DNA of 64,000 bases from DATAGF01 sp963813355. Its GTDB lineage: Bacteria > Actinomycetota > Thermoleophilia > Miltoncostaeales > Miltoncostaeaceae. The DNA lies in assembly GCA_963813355.1 (NCBI GenBank), contig CAWEYS010000018.1, positions 124,001 to 188,000 on the forward strand, written 5' to 3'. Every line of letters begins with the position of its first letter. The first letter of the stretch is position 1. Position numbers and translations under genes: made by a program. The notes beneath the pieces are model-generated. The model saw only the letters and a list, made by a program, of their open reading frames with translations. It made no database searches and was not told the origin of the DNA. Shown one piece after another: positions 1 to 9,745 of this stretch.

Positions 1-354
1 GACCGGCACCGCCTTCGCGCACGCGTGGCTGCTCGAGACCACCGCGTCGACGCCCGACGGCGGCGCCATCATGCGCCACGCGAGGGGCATCAGGGGCAGC
101 AGCCACTCGTGGTGGGAGGTCGCGCCGGGGACGTGCTGGAGGGCCGACGGGCGCGCCCCCCGCAGCCGCGCGGGCACGGCCGAGGGGTCGACCACGGTGG
201 TCAGCACCTCGGCGCCGGGGAAGGCGACCAGCAGCTCGTCGACGCAGCGCTCCGACCCGGCGTAGCGCACGAGCCACTCGTGCGCGATCGCCACGCGGGG
301 CGAGTCGGCCGCGGCGCGGGGAGCGGCGAGGGGTTCGGGATGGTGGAGTGTCAT
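1..354 (-). CDS. Glycosyltransferase, GT4-like, N-terminal part (cut by window edge)
   Basis: An open frame starts at ATG 354 and runs leftward off the window without a stop, giving the first 118 codons. The segment VAIAHEWLVRYAGSE, followed by CVDELLVAFPGAEVL, resembles the first Rossmann strand and helix of GT4-type glycosyltransferases, which move a sugar from a nucleotide donor onto a lipid-linked glycan at the cytoplasmic membrane face. It lies 67 bases downstream of the sugar transferase stop on the same strand, so the two probably form one exopolysaccharide operon. No clear ribosome binding site is visible. Donor and acceptor cannot be told from this fragment. Confidence 0.75.
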   Translation of the reverse strand, partial: MTLHHPEPLAAPRAAADSPRVAIAHEWLVRYAGSERCVDELLVAFPGAEVLTTVVDPSAVPARLRGARPSALQHVPGATSHHEWLLPLMPLAWRMMAPPSGVDAVVSSSHACAKAVPV

Positions 355-421
355 CGTGACGGTTGGGCGTGAGCGCCACCTTCGTGGCGGCGCGCCGGGG
401 CGTGAGTCGCCCCGAGCCTGC

Positions 422-1910
422 TCAGACCGCTCCCCTGCGGCTCAGCACGACGCCGAAGGTGCGGGCGAGGATGGCCAGGTCGCGCTGGAAGGTCCAGTGG
501 CGGACGTAGGAGTAGTCGAGCTGCATGCGCTCGCTCCAGGCGATCTCGCTGCGGCCCAGGATCTGCCACAGCCCCGTGATCCCCGGGCGGACCTCCTGGC
601 GGGTGAACTGCCAGTCGGTCAGCGCGTCGACCTCGTACCGGCGCAGCGGCCGGGGGCCGACGAGGCTCATGTCGCCCTTGAGGACGTTCCAGAGCTGGGG
701 CAGCTCGTCCAGGCTCGTGCGGCGCAGGAAGGCGCCGACCGGCGTGATCCAGGCCTCCGACCGGTACTTGAGCGTCTCGGCGACGTCGGAGATCGCCGCC
801 GGGCCGGCGGCGATCAGCTCGCTCGCCTGCATCTCGTCGGCGCCCTGCACCATCGTCCGGAACTTGACGATCTCGAAGGTCCGGCCCCACTGGCCGATGC
901 GGGTCTGGCGGAAGAAGGAGGGCTTGCCGTCCTGCACGCGGATGGCGAGGGCGATCGCGAGCATGACCGGGGAGAGGAGGACCAGCGCGGTCGCGGAGAC
1001 GACGATGTCGAGGGTGCGCTTGGCGATGCGGGCGATCGCGCCGGCCCTCCGGCCGCGCACGCTCAGCAGCCCCATGCCGCCGAGGGACTCGACCGTCGGC
1101 ACCGGGCCGACCAGGTCGAAGAGCCGCGGGACCACGTCGATGTCCACGCCCACCGAGTCGCACGCGCGCAGGGCGCCCAGGACCCGGTCGTCCGAGCCGG
1201 TCGTGAAGGCCACCACGACGCGGTCGACCTGGTTCGCGCCGACGACCTCGCGGAGGTCCTCCACGCGCCCGAGCAGCGGCGGGTCGATGCCCTCGATCCA
1301 CGCGCCCTCGTCGTCGACGCAGCCGACGATCTCGAACCCGCGCTCGGGGTGCCGGTCCACGAGGTCGACGACCAGCCGCGCGACCTCGCCCGAGCCGAGC
1401 AGCAGCACCCGCTCCGGCGCGCTGCGGCGGGCCTTGTCGGCCAGCTGGCGGCCGGCCAGCCAGGCGAACGGCGCGGCAGAGGGTGATCACGACGAGCTGG
1501 CCGATGTCGAGCCACCAGCCCGCGATCGCCCCGATCGGCCAGAGGGCCCAGGAGGTCAGGAGGGCGGCCACGACCAGCCGCGTGAAGCGGCCCAGGCCGA
1601 GGGGGTTCTGGCTGCGCCCGTAGCCGCCGGCCAGCCCGATGACGACCGGCGCGATGGCCGCGAACACCAGTGCCGGCGCGCCGCGCGCGCCGACGCCCGC
1701 CGCCTGCCAGCGCTCGTCGAAGAGGGGGATGCCCGCCAGCGGCGCCGTCGCCGCGAAGAGCAGGATGGCCGCGAGGGCGTCCCACGCCACCAGGGCGGGG
1801 GTCGTCGTGAGCCACGACCGGGCTCCCGAGCGGACGACAGCGCTGAACGTCCGGGGGCTGCTCTCCTCGAGCGGAAGCGTGCTCAACTGAACCTCTCCGG
1901 ATTTCGACAT
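422..1910 (-). CDS. Exopolysaccharide polyprenyl glycosylphosphotransferase (one frame break)
   Basis: Membrane enzyme that puts the first sugar phosphate of a repeat unit onto undecaprenyl phosphate. From ATG 1910 the N-terminal third has three or four membrane helices, then a nucleotide-binding-like fold (RVLLLGSGEVARLVVDLV), then the C-terminal transferase domain with KRTLDIVVS, FFRQTRIGQWG, FEIVKFRTM, LDELPQLWNVLKGDMS and VGPRPLR, all hallmarks of the bacterial sugar transferase family. The frame changes near 1475-1485, where one extra base (for example the A in GGCAGAGGG) separates the helices from the rest; both halves are otherwise intact, so I read one gene of about 495 residues. It precedes the glycosyltransferase at the left edge. 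Confidence 0.85.
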
Positions 1911-2160
1911 GGGCGGACCGGGCACAAGCGATTTCACACAATCGCCCTCGGCCCGACACCCCCCGTAGGCACAGACTGGAGCGGGTCGAAGGGGGGGCCT
2001 GGGGGCGCCCTCGCGCGACGGCGCGGCCCCCGAGCGCCGCGCCCGGGCACGACCCCCCAACAGGGGGGGCCAGGGCTTGACCTCCGACCGTGGTGGCCCG
2101 CGGGCGCGCGAGAGATCCTCCGACGCTGACGGTGTGTGCCCGACGGAAGGGAGTCCAGGC
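1911..2160. other. Divergent intergenic region with G/C hairpin
   Basis: These 250 bases separate the leftward sugar transferase and the rightward oxidase, so both promoters should lie here. A perfect hairpin, CCCCCC-AACA-GGGGGG, occupies 2053-2068, and other G runs lie near 1990-2000. A possible -35 hexamer TTGACC is at 2077-2082 but I see no good -10 at the right spacing. No gene is recognisable. Confidence 0.4.
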
Positions 2161-4542
2161 GTGAGGAAACTACGAGGCCGCGGCCGCTTGTCGGTGCTCG
2201 TCGCCCTGGCCGCCGCCGTGGCCGGAGCGGCGACGCTCGGGCTCACGCCGGTGATGGCGGGGAACAACGACGACCCCACCCGGCGCTCCAGCGTCCTCGA
2301 GTCCGGGGGCTTCGTCGACCACGGGTTCGCGCACCTCACCACCAAGGACCTGCGCGGCGACAAGCTCCGCGCCGCGCGCTGCGCGGTGCCGGGCTACCGC
2401 GCCGCCTTCCCGTCGAAGTGCCCGGCCCTCAGCCCGAAGCTGGCGCGCGCGGAGGCGCGCCAGCGCGCGCGCTGCGCCAGGCCCGCGTACCGCAAGGAGC
2501 ACCGCCTGCTCTGCCCGACGGTCACCGATCCCCAAGGCCAACCGGGCGCTGAAGCACGCGATGGCGGTCAGCGATCACCGGGCAGTGGGACCCGAACCTC
2601 GTGCAGATCGACGGCCTGGCGATCAACTCGATCCTGCTCCCGACGGGCAAGATCCTCTGGTTCGCCTACCCGCAGAAGCCCAACTTCGTCCCGGGCTACC
2701 CGGGAGCCCGGCGAACGAGGCCGCCGTCCACGCGGCGACCAACTGGGCCGAGGCCTACGTCTTCGACCCGGCCACCGGCACCAGCGTGCGCCGCGACCCG
2801 CCGAACGACCCGCGCACGGGCATGCCCTACAACATCTGGTGCGCCGGCCAGACCATGCTGCGCGACGGGCGCGTCCTCGTGGCCGGCGGCAACCTCGAGT
2901 ACTACTCGACAGCGGCGATCCCGAAGTACAAGGGCCACTACGTGGTCCTCACCTTCAACCCCTTCAACGAGACCTGGACCGTCCAGCCGCGGATGCGCCA
3001 CGGCCGCTGGTACCCGACCCTCACCGAGCTGGCCGACGGCCGGGTCGTCATCACCGCCGGCCTCGACGAGGAGGCCCTGAACGACGGCAACAACAACAAC
3101 CTCGACGTCGAGGTCTTCACGCCCTCGCCGAACCTCGACGGGGTGGGCTCGATCCAGCTCGTCAGGGAGGACCAGGGCTTCGGGCTCTACCCGCACGTGT
3201 TCCTCAACACCCAGGGCCAGCTGGTCGTCGTGGGCCCCGACGAGGAGGACAGCCGCCTCATCAACCCGGTCACACGGGGCCGTCACGCCGACGCAGATCC
3301 TGCCGAGCTACGGGGCGCAGGGCGGCCGGCGCGAGTGGGGGTCGGCGGTCATGCTCCCCTCGGGCCCTGACGGGCCCTCGCAGATCCTGATGGTCGGCGG
3401 CTCCGACGCCGAGGACGACCACTACGACAACCCGGACCAGACCAACACGACGCTGCTCGTGAACATGGCCAACGGGGCGATCAGCCGGCGGGCCGCCCAA
3501 CATCCGCGAGCGCAGCCACGTGAACACGACCATCCTCCCGGACGGCACGCTGTTCACGAACGGCGGCGGCGCCGGGAGCGTCGGACGGCGACCAGTACGC
3601 CGGGCCCGTCGTACACCGGCGAGCTCCTCGTCCCGGGGGCCTCGAGCTGGGTCGAGACCGCGCCCGCCCAGGAGGAGCGCACCTACCACTCCACGTCGCT
3701 GCTGCTCCCCGACGGCCGGGTGGCGACGATGGGCGACGACCGCACCGACAACTCGCAGAACCGCGCGCTGCGGACGGTCGAGTACTACAACCCGCCGTAC
3801 CTCTTCAAGGGCGCGCGGCCGAGCGATCACCTCGGCGCCGGGCGGCACCCCCTACGGCGTGCCCGTGGGGATCGGGACGCCCGGACGCGATCGCCAAGGC
3901 CGTGATCATCAAGCTCGGCGCCACCACCCACGCGCTCGACGTCGACCAGCGCTCGCTGTCGCTCAACTTCGCCGCGGCGCCCGGAGGCATCAGCGTGACG
4001 ATGCCCACCAGCGCCAACGCCGCCCCGCCCGGCTACTACCAGCTCTTCCTGCTGAACGCGGCGGGCGTGCCGTCGGTGAGCAAGATCATCCGGCTCGACA
4101 CCGGCCTGCCGGTGCCCTCGCGCGGTGCCGGTCGTGCGGCGGCGGGCCGGGCGCCGCGGCCAAGTACCCGGCGCCCAAGCTCAAGAAGCTGAGCGCCAAG
4201 TTCTCCTTCACGCGCAAGGTCGCCACGGTCAAGCTCACGATGCGGGTCAGCAAGGCGTTCGCGGGGACCGTGAAGCTGTTCCCGCTGCCCAAGGGCAAGA
4301 GCGCCAAGGCCAAGCGCAAGGCCAAGAAGGCCATCGTCTCCAAGAGCATCAAGGGGCGCGGTGGACGCAATGTCGCCGTTGTGGTTCGCTTCAAGACCAA
4401 GGGCATGAGGTTCCCCCTGAAGCTGCGGATGACCATCGGCCTCAGAGACCCGCGCGGCGGGCCCACTCGCACGATCACGAAGGGCCTGCTCCTGCAGAAG
4501 AGGCCGAAGCCCGTCGCGAAGATCCTGGCGAAGGCGAAGTGA
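2161..4542 (+). pseudogene. Galactose-oxidase-like copper radical oxidase, copy 1 (about ten frame breaks)
   Basis: Secreted kelch-type oxidase. GTG 2161 follows a good GGAAGGGAG site and encodes a Sec signal peptide, a Cys-containing stretch, kelch repeats, a DUF1929 domain and a Lys-rich C-terminal domain. By comparison with fungal galactose oxidase from memory, the copper and radical residues are all present: Cys in NIWCAGQT, Tyr in HGRWYPT (the Cys-Tyr cofactor), Tyr-His in ERTYHST and His in GATTHALD; the stacking Trp is replaced by Leu in TAGLDEE. The frame changes near 2525, 2572, 2700, 3272, 3490, 3585, 3607, 3825, 3885 and 4115. Protein sequence on both sides of each break remains conserved, so I suspect assembly errors rather than decay. 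Substrate unknown. A paralogue lies at 5370-7575. Confidence 0.8.
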
Positions 4543-5261
4543 GACCGCGCCTCGCCATCGTCCTCGCGGCCGCGGTCGGCGGGCTGGTCCTCGCGCTGGG
4601 AGCGGGGACGGCGATGGGCCAGCTCAACCTCGGCGGGCCCGACCCGGTCCCGAAGGCACCGGATCCGCCTCCTCAGGCGGCCCCGGCGCCCGCCCCGGCC
4701 CCGGCCCCGGCCCCGGCGCCCGCGCCGGTCGAGGCCGCGCCCGAGCCCGACCCCGGGGTCGTCGAGGAGCAGCCGAGCGAGGCCGACCAGGCCGCCGAGC
4801 GCGAGCGGGCCGCCGCGCTGGCGAAGCAGCGCGCCGAGGCGCGCCGCAGGGCGGCGGCGCGCCGTCGGGCCGAGGCGGCCGAGCGGCGCCGCGAGGCGGC
4901 CGAGCGGGCGCGCCGCGAGGCGGCCGCGGAGCGCGAGGCGGCCGAGCGCAGGGAGCGCGAGCAGGAGGCGCTCGCGGCCTCGCGCGCCCTCGAGGAGCGG
5001 CGCGAGGAGGGCGCGGCCGTCATCACGCCCACGTCCCAGGACGACGGGGGCAGCGGCGCCGGCTGGACGCTGCTCGCCATCGGGCTGCTGGTGATCGCCG
5101 GCATCAGCGGGATCCTGTCGCTCTTCCCCGCCGCCGCCCGCCGCTACGACTTCGGCGGCCACCGCGGCGTGGTGCTCCTGACGCGCCACCGCCTGGAGCT
5201 GGGCACGCTCTGCATCGGGACGCTCGCGATGCTCGTGCTCGTCCAGGTCCTGCTGCGCTGA
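4539..5261 (+). CDS. Membrane protein with Pro/Ala-rich and coiled-coil regions, unknown function
   Basis: A 240-residue protein I do not recognise. GTG 4539 overlaps the stop of oxidase copy 1 in a GTGA junction, so it is probably translated with it. Order of parts: N-terminal hydrophobic segment (AIVLAAAVGGLVLALGAG, signal or anchor); Pro-Ala repeat around residues 45-70; a long charged coiled-coil rich in Arg, Glu and Ala around residues 75-155; then two hydrophobic helices (LLAIGLLVIAGISGILSLF and LCIGTLAMLVLVQVLL). The layout suggests an envelope-spanning spacer. Its position between two copper oxidases suggests a partner role in their export or anchoring, which is inference. Confidence 0.7.
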   Translation: MRPRLAIVLAAAVGGLVLALGAGTAMGQLNLGGPDPVPKAPDPPPQAAPAPAPAPAPAPAPAPVEAAPEPDPGVVEEQPSEADQAAERERAAALAKQRAEARRRAAARRRAEAAERRREAAERARREAAAEREAAERREREQEALAASRALEERREEGAAVITPTSQDDGGSGAGWTLLAIGLLVIAGISGILSLFPAAARRYDFGGHRGVVLLTRHRLELGTLCIGTLAMLVLVQVLLR

Positions 5262-5369
5262 CCCCGGCCTAGACCTCCGACCCGGCTCCGTCTGGACCCG
5301 CGTCGGGTTACGCGCGGGCGCGGGCGGGCTAGTTTCGGTGGGACCAATGCCGGGAGGGAACCCGAGCCC

Positions 5370-7575
5370 GTGCGGCGTGCCCCAGTCGTCTTCTGCATCC
5401 TGATCGGCCTCGCCCTGCCGGCGGCGGCGGCCGCCCACGCGGGCCACGACCACTCCGCTCGCGTCGGCCTCGACCTCGCTGCGCCAGGTGGCCAAGGAGT
5501 GCGCCGCCTACAGCCCGCGCGCCGAGGCCCGCCTGCGCCGCGCCGAGGCAGAGGGTCCTCGGCGGCGACCACGCGGCCGAGCACGCCCGCTCGCGCGCCC
5601 AGAGCCGGCGCGAGGCGTGCACGCCCGCGGGGAAGGTGCGCCCGAGCTACGCCGCGCGCGTCCGCCGGGCGGCGACGGTCAAGCGCGTCCAGGCGGTGGG
5701 GCCGCCGGAGGCGGTGGGCCAGTGGAGCGGCCCGATCCCCATGAACGGGATCATCGCCATCCACTCGACGCTCATGCCCAACGGCAAGATCCTCTACTTC
5801 TACAACAACCCCAGCTTCGGCGACGAGGACGCCGCCAAGGTCATGGTCTGGGACCCGGTCACCCGCACCGGCGTGCGCCGCGACGTCCCCTCCAACATCT
5901 GGTGCGCGGGGCAGACCCTGCTCGCCGACGGCCGCGTGCTCGTGGTGGGCGGCAACCTCCAGTACGAGACGCCGGGACCGAGCAGCGCGTTCCAGGGCCT
6001 CAACGAGATCTGGCTCTTCGACCCGATCACCGAGACCTGGACCCAGGGCCCGAACATGCAGCACGGCCGCTGGTACCCGACGGCCACGCGGCTGGCCGAC
6101 GGGCGGGTGCTGATCACGGCCGGCTGGGACGAGACCGGCGGCGGGGCCTCGGCGAACAACGACGACATCGAGGTCTACACCCCGGCCGCCGACGGCAGGG
6201 GGCCGGGCACGGTGCAGGTGGTGGGCGAGCGAGAACCTCGACTACTACCCCCACCAGTTCGTGCTCCCCGACGGGCGCGTGATCATCGCCGGCCCGCGCG
6301 ACACCGACACCTACTACGTCCACCCCGGCTCGGGCTTCGCCCTCAGCCGAGGCCCCCGACCTGCGTGGTCAACCGCGTCTGGGGCTTCGGGGCGGGGGTG
6401 CTGCTGCCCGGGCCGCCCTCGGGCTCGACCAAGGTGATGCTGATCGGCGGCGCGGACCCGGCGGCGCCCGACCCCCCGGACTCCTCGACCGCCACCACCG
6501 AGCAGCTCGACACGGCCGGCGGGGGCTGGATCCCGCGGGCGTCGATGCCCGACAGCCGCCGCAACGTCAACGGCGTGATCCTCCCGGACGGGAACATCCT
6601 GGCGGTGGGCGGCAACGGGGAGGGCGCGAGCAACGGCTACCGCAAGGAGACCCTGCTCTACAGCCCGGCCGCGAACAACTGGACGCCGCATGGCCACGCA
6701 GGGTGAGGGCCGGGGCTACCACTCCACCGCCCTGCTGCTCCCGGACGCGAGCGTGGTCTCGGCCGGCGGCGACACCGACCCCGTGCGCGGCATCGTGAAC
6801 GACATCGCCGAGGTCTTCTCGCCGCCGTACCTGTTCCGCGGCGGCCGCGCCCGGCGATCGCCTCGGCGCCCGCCTCGGTCGGCTACGGCGCCCAGTTCGC
6901 GATCGGCGCGAGCGGCCAGGTGAGCCGCGCCGTGCTGATGGCGCCCGGCTCGACCACCCACGCCAACGACATGAACCAGCGCCACGTGGAGCTGGCCATC
7001 TCGCCGACCGCCGGCGGCGTCCTGGCGGCCTCCCCGCCGTCGCCCAACGTGGCCCCGCCCGGCCCCTACATGCTCTTCCTGCTCAACGCCCAGGGCGTCC
7101 CCTCGGCGGCGCAGCTGGGTCTGGGTGGGCGTGCCCGTGCCCGCCGGCTTCGTCGCGGGCGCCGGCGCCGGCGCCGGCGGCGCGCCGCCCGGAGCCGCGG
7201 GCCGCGGGCCGTCGGCGCATCGCCCCGCCCAAGGTCAAGCGACTGCGGGTCGGCGTCGTCTTCACCCGCGGCGCGGCGACCGTCCGCCTGGTCCTCAGGA
7301 CCGGCGCGGCCTTCCGCGGCACGCTGGGCCTCTACCCGGTGCGCAAGGGCGTCGGCGGGAAGGCCCTCAAGCGGGCGCTCGTGAGCAAGAAGATCGCCGG
7401 CCGCGGAGGGCGCAACGTCGTCCTGTCGGCGCGCTTCTCGACCACGGGCAAGAGCTTCCCGCTCAAGCTGCGGCTCGCCATGCGGCTGAGGAGCCCGAGC
7501 GGCGGCGGCACCCGCATCGTCACCCGCAGCATCCTGCTGCGCCGCTCGCCGCCGAGCGCGCGCTTCCTCGGCTAG
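5370..7575 (+). pseudogene. Galactose-oxidase-like copper radical oxidase, copy 2 (about eight frame breaks)
   Basis: Paralogue of the gene at 2161-4542. GTG 5370 follows a GGGAGGGA site and begins a signal peptide ending near AAAAHA. The copper-radical residues are kept: Cys in NIWCAGQT, Tyr in HGRWYPT, Tyr-His in GRGYHST, His in STTHAND, and here also a Trp in TAGWDET at the position of the galactose oxidase stacking Trp. A DUF1929 domain and the same Lys/Arg-rich C-terminal domain as copy 1 (shared GRGGRNV and KSFPLKLR-type segments) follow. The frame changes near 5470, 5548, 6229, 6350, 6685, 6845, 7110 and 7216. The one-base loss near 6845 is best explained by CCCC read as CCC; most others look like one or two extra bases. 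Likely secreted; substrate unknown. Confidence 0.8.
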
Positions 7576-7583
7576 AGCGCCGC

Positions 7584-8573
7584 CTACCCGCGCGACGCGG
7601 TCACGGCCGCGAGGAAGTCCCCCCACGGGGCCGCGTAGCGGGCCAGCTCGGGCGCCAGCCGCTCGAGGTCGTCCCAGCCGTCGTCGGCCTCCCAGGGCAG
7701 GTGCAGGGCGAGCGGCACCCAGAGCCCGGGCTCGCGCTCGGCGACCTCGCGCACGGCCGGAAGCAGCGGCCCGGAGCGGTCGTACAGCGGCGGGTACGCG
7801 GGGAGATAGACGGCGTCGCCGCGCCAGAGCGGCGCCCTGTGCCACCCCAGCAGCGCCACCGTCTCCGGGCCGCCGCAGACCACGTCGAAGCGCGCGGCCA
7901 GCGCGCCGTACTGCCCGGCGTCGAACCGGTTGAAGGGCGGCACGAAGACCGGCGCCCAGACGCCGAGGCCCGCGAGGACCCCCAGGCCCTCGTCGAGCAG
8001 CTCGGCCAGCGCGGCCGCGCCGAGGCCGCATAGCTCCGAATGGCGCCGCGGATCGGAGCGGCGGGTGCGGTGGTCGAGGCCGTGGAGCGCGAAGGTCACG
8101 CCGTCGGCGGCGAGGCGCGCAAGGGCCTCGGCCTCGTCGTCGCGCAGCGCCCGCGTGAGGGTCTCGTCCGGGTTGAGGTAGTCCAGCGCGACCCGCGGCG
8201 TCACCGCGAGCAGGTAGGGGACGCCGGCCTCGCTCATGATCTCGTGGAAACGCATCATCTCCTCGACGGTCCCCGGGTGGTCGAAGCCGCCGGCGCGGGG
8301 GAACTCGTCGACCCGCACCAGCAGCCGGGGCGGCCCCGCGCCGGCGTGGCCGAGGGCCGTCCGCCGCGCCTGCGCCATCGGCGCCAGGCTCTGGTCGAGG
8401 TAGCCCAGGCGGCCCTGCTTCATGGCGAGGCGCTGGGCCATGCGCATGGGCGCGGGCGGCACGATGCGCGAGCGCACGGCCGCGCGCACGGCGGGCGGGA
8501 CCGCGACCCTCCCCTCCCCCCCGGGGCCGAGCAGCAGCGCGGCGCTGCGGCGCTCGTCGACGGCCCGGCTCAC
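7584..8573 (-). CDS. DUF2334 polysaccharide deacetylase-like protein
   Basis: A 329-residue protein of the DUF2334 family, a branch of the NodB-like deacetylase fold. Visible motifs are the acidic VRVDEFP (metal-binding Asp), ALHGLDHRTR (His pair) and FVPPFNRFD. Deacetylases of this fold remove acetyl groups from glycans using a divalent metal; the substrate of DUF2334 members is mostly unknown. GTG 8573 overlaps the stop of the upstream glycosidase lipoprotein (GTGA), so the two form an operon. It converges with oxidase copy 2, whose stop lies nine bases away. No signal peptide is obvious. Confidence 0.8.
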   Translation of the reverse strand: MSRAVDERRSAALLLGPGGEGRVAVPPAVRAAVRSRIVPPAPMRMAQRLAMKQGRLGYLDQSLAPMAQARRTALGHAGAGPPRLLVRVDEFPRAGGFDHPGTVEEMMRFHEIMSEAGVPYLLAVTPRVALDYLNPDETLTRALRDDEAEALARLAADGVTFALHGLDHRTRRSDPRRHSELCGLGAAALAELLDEGLGVLAGLGVWAPVFVPPFNRFDAGQYGALAARFDVVCGGPETVALLGWHRAPLWRGDAVYLPAYPPLYDRSGPLLPAVREVAEREPGLWVPLALHLPWEADDGWDDLERLAPELARYAAPWGDFLAAVTASRG

Positions 8574-9586
8574 GAGCCGGCCGGGACGCCGCGGGTCCGC
8601 GCGATGGCCCGCGCGTAGACGTCGCGGGAGGGCTTGGGCGACCAGTCGGAGCGCAGCACCCCGAACTGCTCGTCGCCGCTCTCGCTGTCGCGCACCCCGT
8701 ACCAGAGGAAGCCGCCCAGCCAGGGGTAGCTCTGGGCGAGCTCGGTTGCGCGCCCCAGGATCTCGGCCTGGCGCTCCTCGGTCACCGGCACGCCGAGGTC
8801 GCCGCCGGTCGGCGCGGAGAACTCCGTGATCCAGATCGTCTTCTCGCCGTCGCCGTGGTCCACCATCAGCTCGCGCATCGACGGCGTGCGGTCGTCCCAG
8901 GGGCCGGCCATCTCGAGCCAGGCGTAGGCGGCCGGGACGTCCTCTCCGGGGAGGTCCGGGTCGGTGTAGGGATGCACCGAGATGGCATCGAAGTTCCCCT
9001 CCAGGCCCTTCTCATACATCGCGGCGAGCCAGTCGTTGGGGCGGCCGCCGACGAACTCCCTGCGCGCCAGGGCGCCCACCAGGATCGTGCTGTCCGGGTC
9101 GGCCGCCTTCATCCGCGGGTAGGCGGCGCGCACCATCTCCATGTACTCGGTGGTGGCGAGGTCGGGGTCGTCCGCGGTCGGCCAGGTCTGGACCAGGTTG
9201 GGCTCGTTCCAGATCTCGTAGTGGTGGACGCCCAGCGGCGCGTAGAGCCGCACGAGCCGCTCGGCCCGGGCCGCGTACTCCTCGGGGTCGCGCGAGCCGC
9301 CCGTGATGACGCCCATCACCTGGAGCCCGTCGGCGCGGGCCGCGCGCACGGCCCGGCGCTGCTCGGGGCTGTCGTCCAGGTCGAAGCGCACCATCCGGGC
9401 GCCGATGCGCTTCATCTCGACCAGCTTGCGCTCGATCGTGGCCGGGTCGCGGTGCAGGTTCTCGGCGAAGCCCCAGACCACCGGCTCGGGGTTCGCCGGC
9501 GCCTCCGGCTTCGAGGCCCCGCCCGAGCACGCCCCGGCCACCGCGACCGCGGCCAGGACGAGGGCCGCGATCCAGCCGCTCCGCAT
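8570..9586 (-). CDS. Lipoprotein glycoside hydrolase, cellulase/GH39-like clan A fold
   Basis: A 338-residue exported enzyme. The N-terminus is a lipoprotein signal with lipobox AVAGAC (Cys about residue 20). The body is a TIM-barrel glycosidase: EIWNEPN (acid/base Glu about 128) and WITEFSAP (nucleophile Glu about 255) match clan GH-A enzymes, which cleave glycosidic bonds with retention. SVHPYTDP is another typical barrel segment. The exact family and substrate cannot be set by eye. The 3' end overlaps the start of the DUF2334 gene by four bases, pointing to a joint role in processing a surface polysaccharide. Start ATG 9586; divergent from sucC across 159 bases. Confidence 0.82.
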   Translation of the reverse strand: MRSGWIAALVLAAVAVAGACSGGASKPEAPANPEPVVWGFAENLHRDPATIERKLVEMKRIGARMVRFDLDDSPEQRRAVRAARADGLQVMGVITGGSRDPEEYAARAERLVRLYAPLGVHHYEIWNEPNLVQTWPTADDPDLATTEYMEMVRAAYPRMKAADPDSTILVGALARREFVGGRPNDWLAAMYEKGLEGNFDAISVHPYTDPDLPGEDVPAAYAWLEMAGPWDDRTPSMRELMVDHGDGEKTIWITEFSAPTGGDLGVPVTEERQAEILGRATELAQSYPWLGGFLWYGVRDSESGDEQFGVLRSDWSPKPSRDVYARAIARTRGVPAGS

Positions 9587-9745
9587 CGGCGGCAACCCTA
9601 CCCCAGGCCCGGGGCGCTCCGCATCGGGGACGGTCGTCCGGCCACGGCGCGCGCTCACCGGCGCCCGTCCCCCGGCTAGAGTACGGCGTCCCGCGCCTCC
9701 GCCGAGGGGCTGGACCGCGAGCGACACCCGATCCGCGGAGGCCGC

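Noticed and set aside
351..2363. A single 670-residue leftward frame covering the sugar transferase region
   Set aside because: Only its N-terminal membrane part is real; the rest is an Arg/Pro/Gly-rich out-of-frame reading. The true C-terminal domain is in another frame.
2161..7575. Programmed ribosomal frameshifting in the oxidase genes
   Set aside because: Too many sites (about 18), no shared slippery sequence at most of them, and both insertions and losses. Sequence error or decay is simpler.
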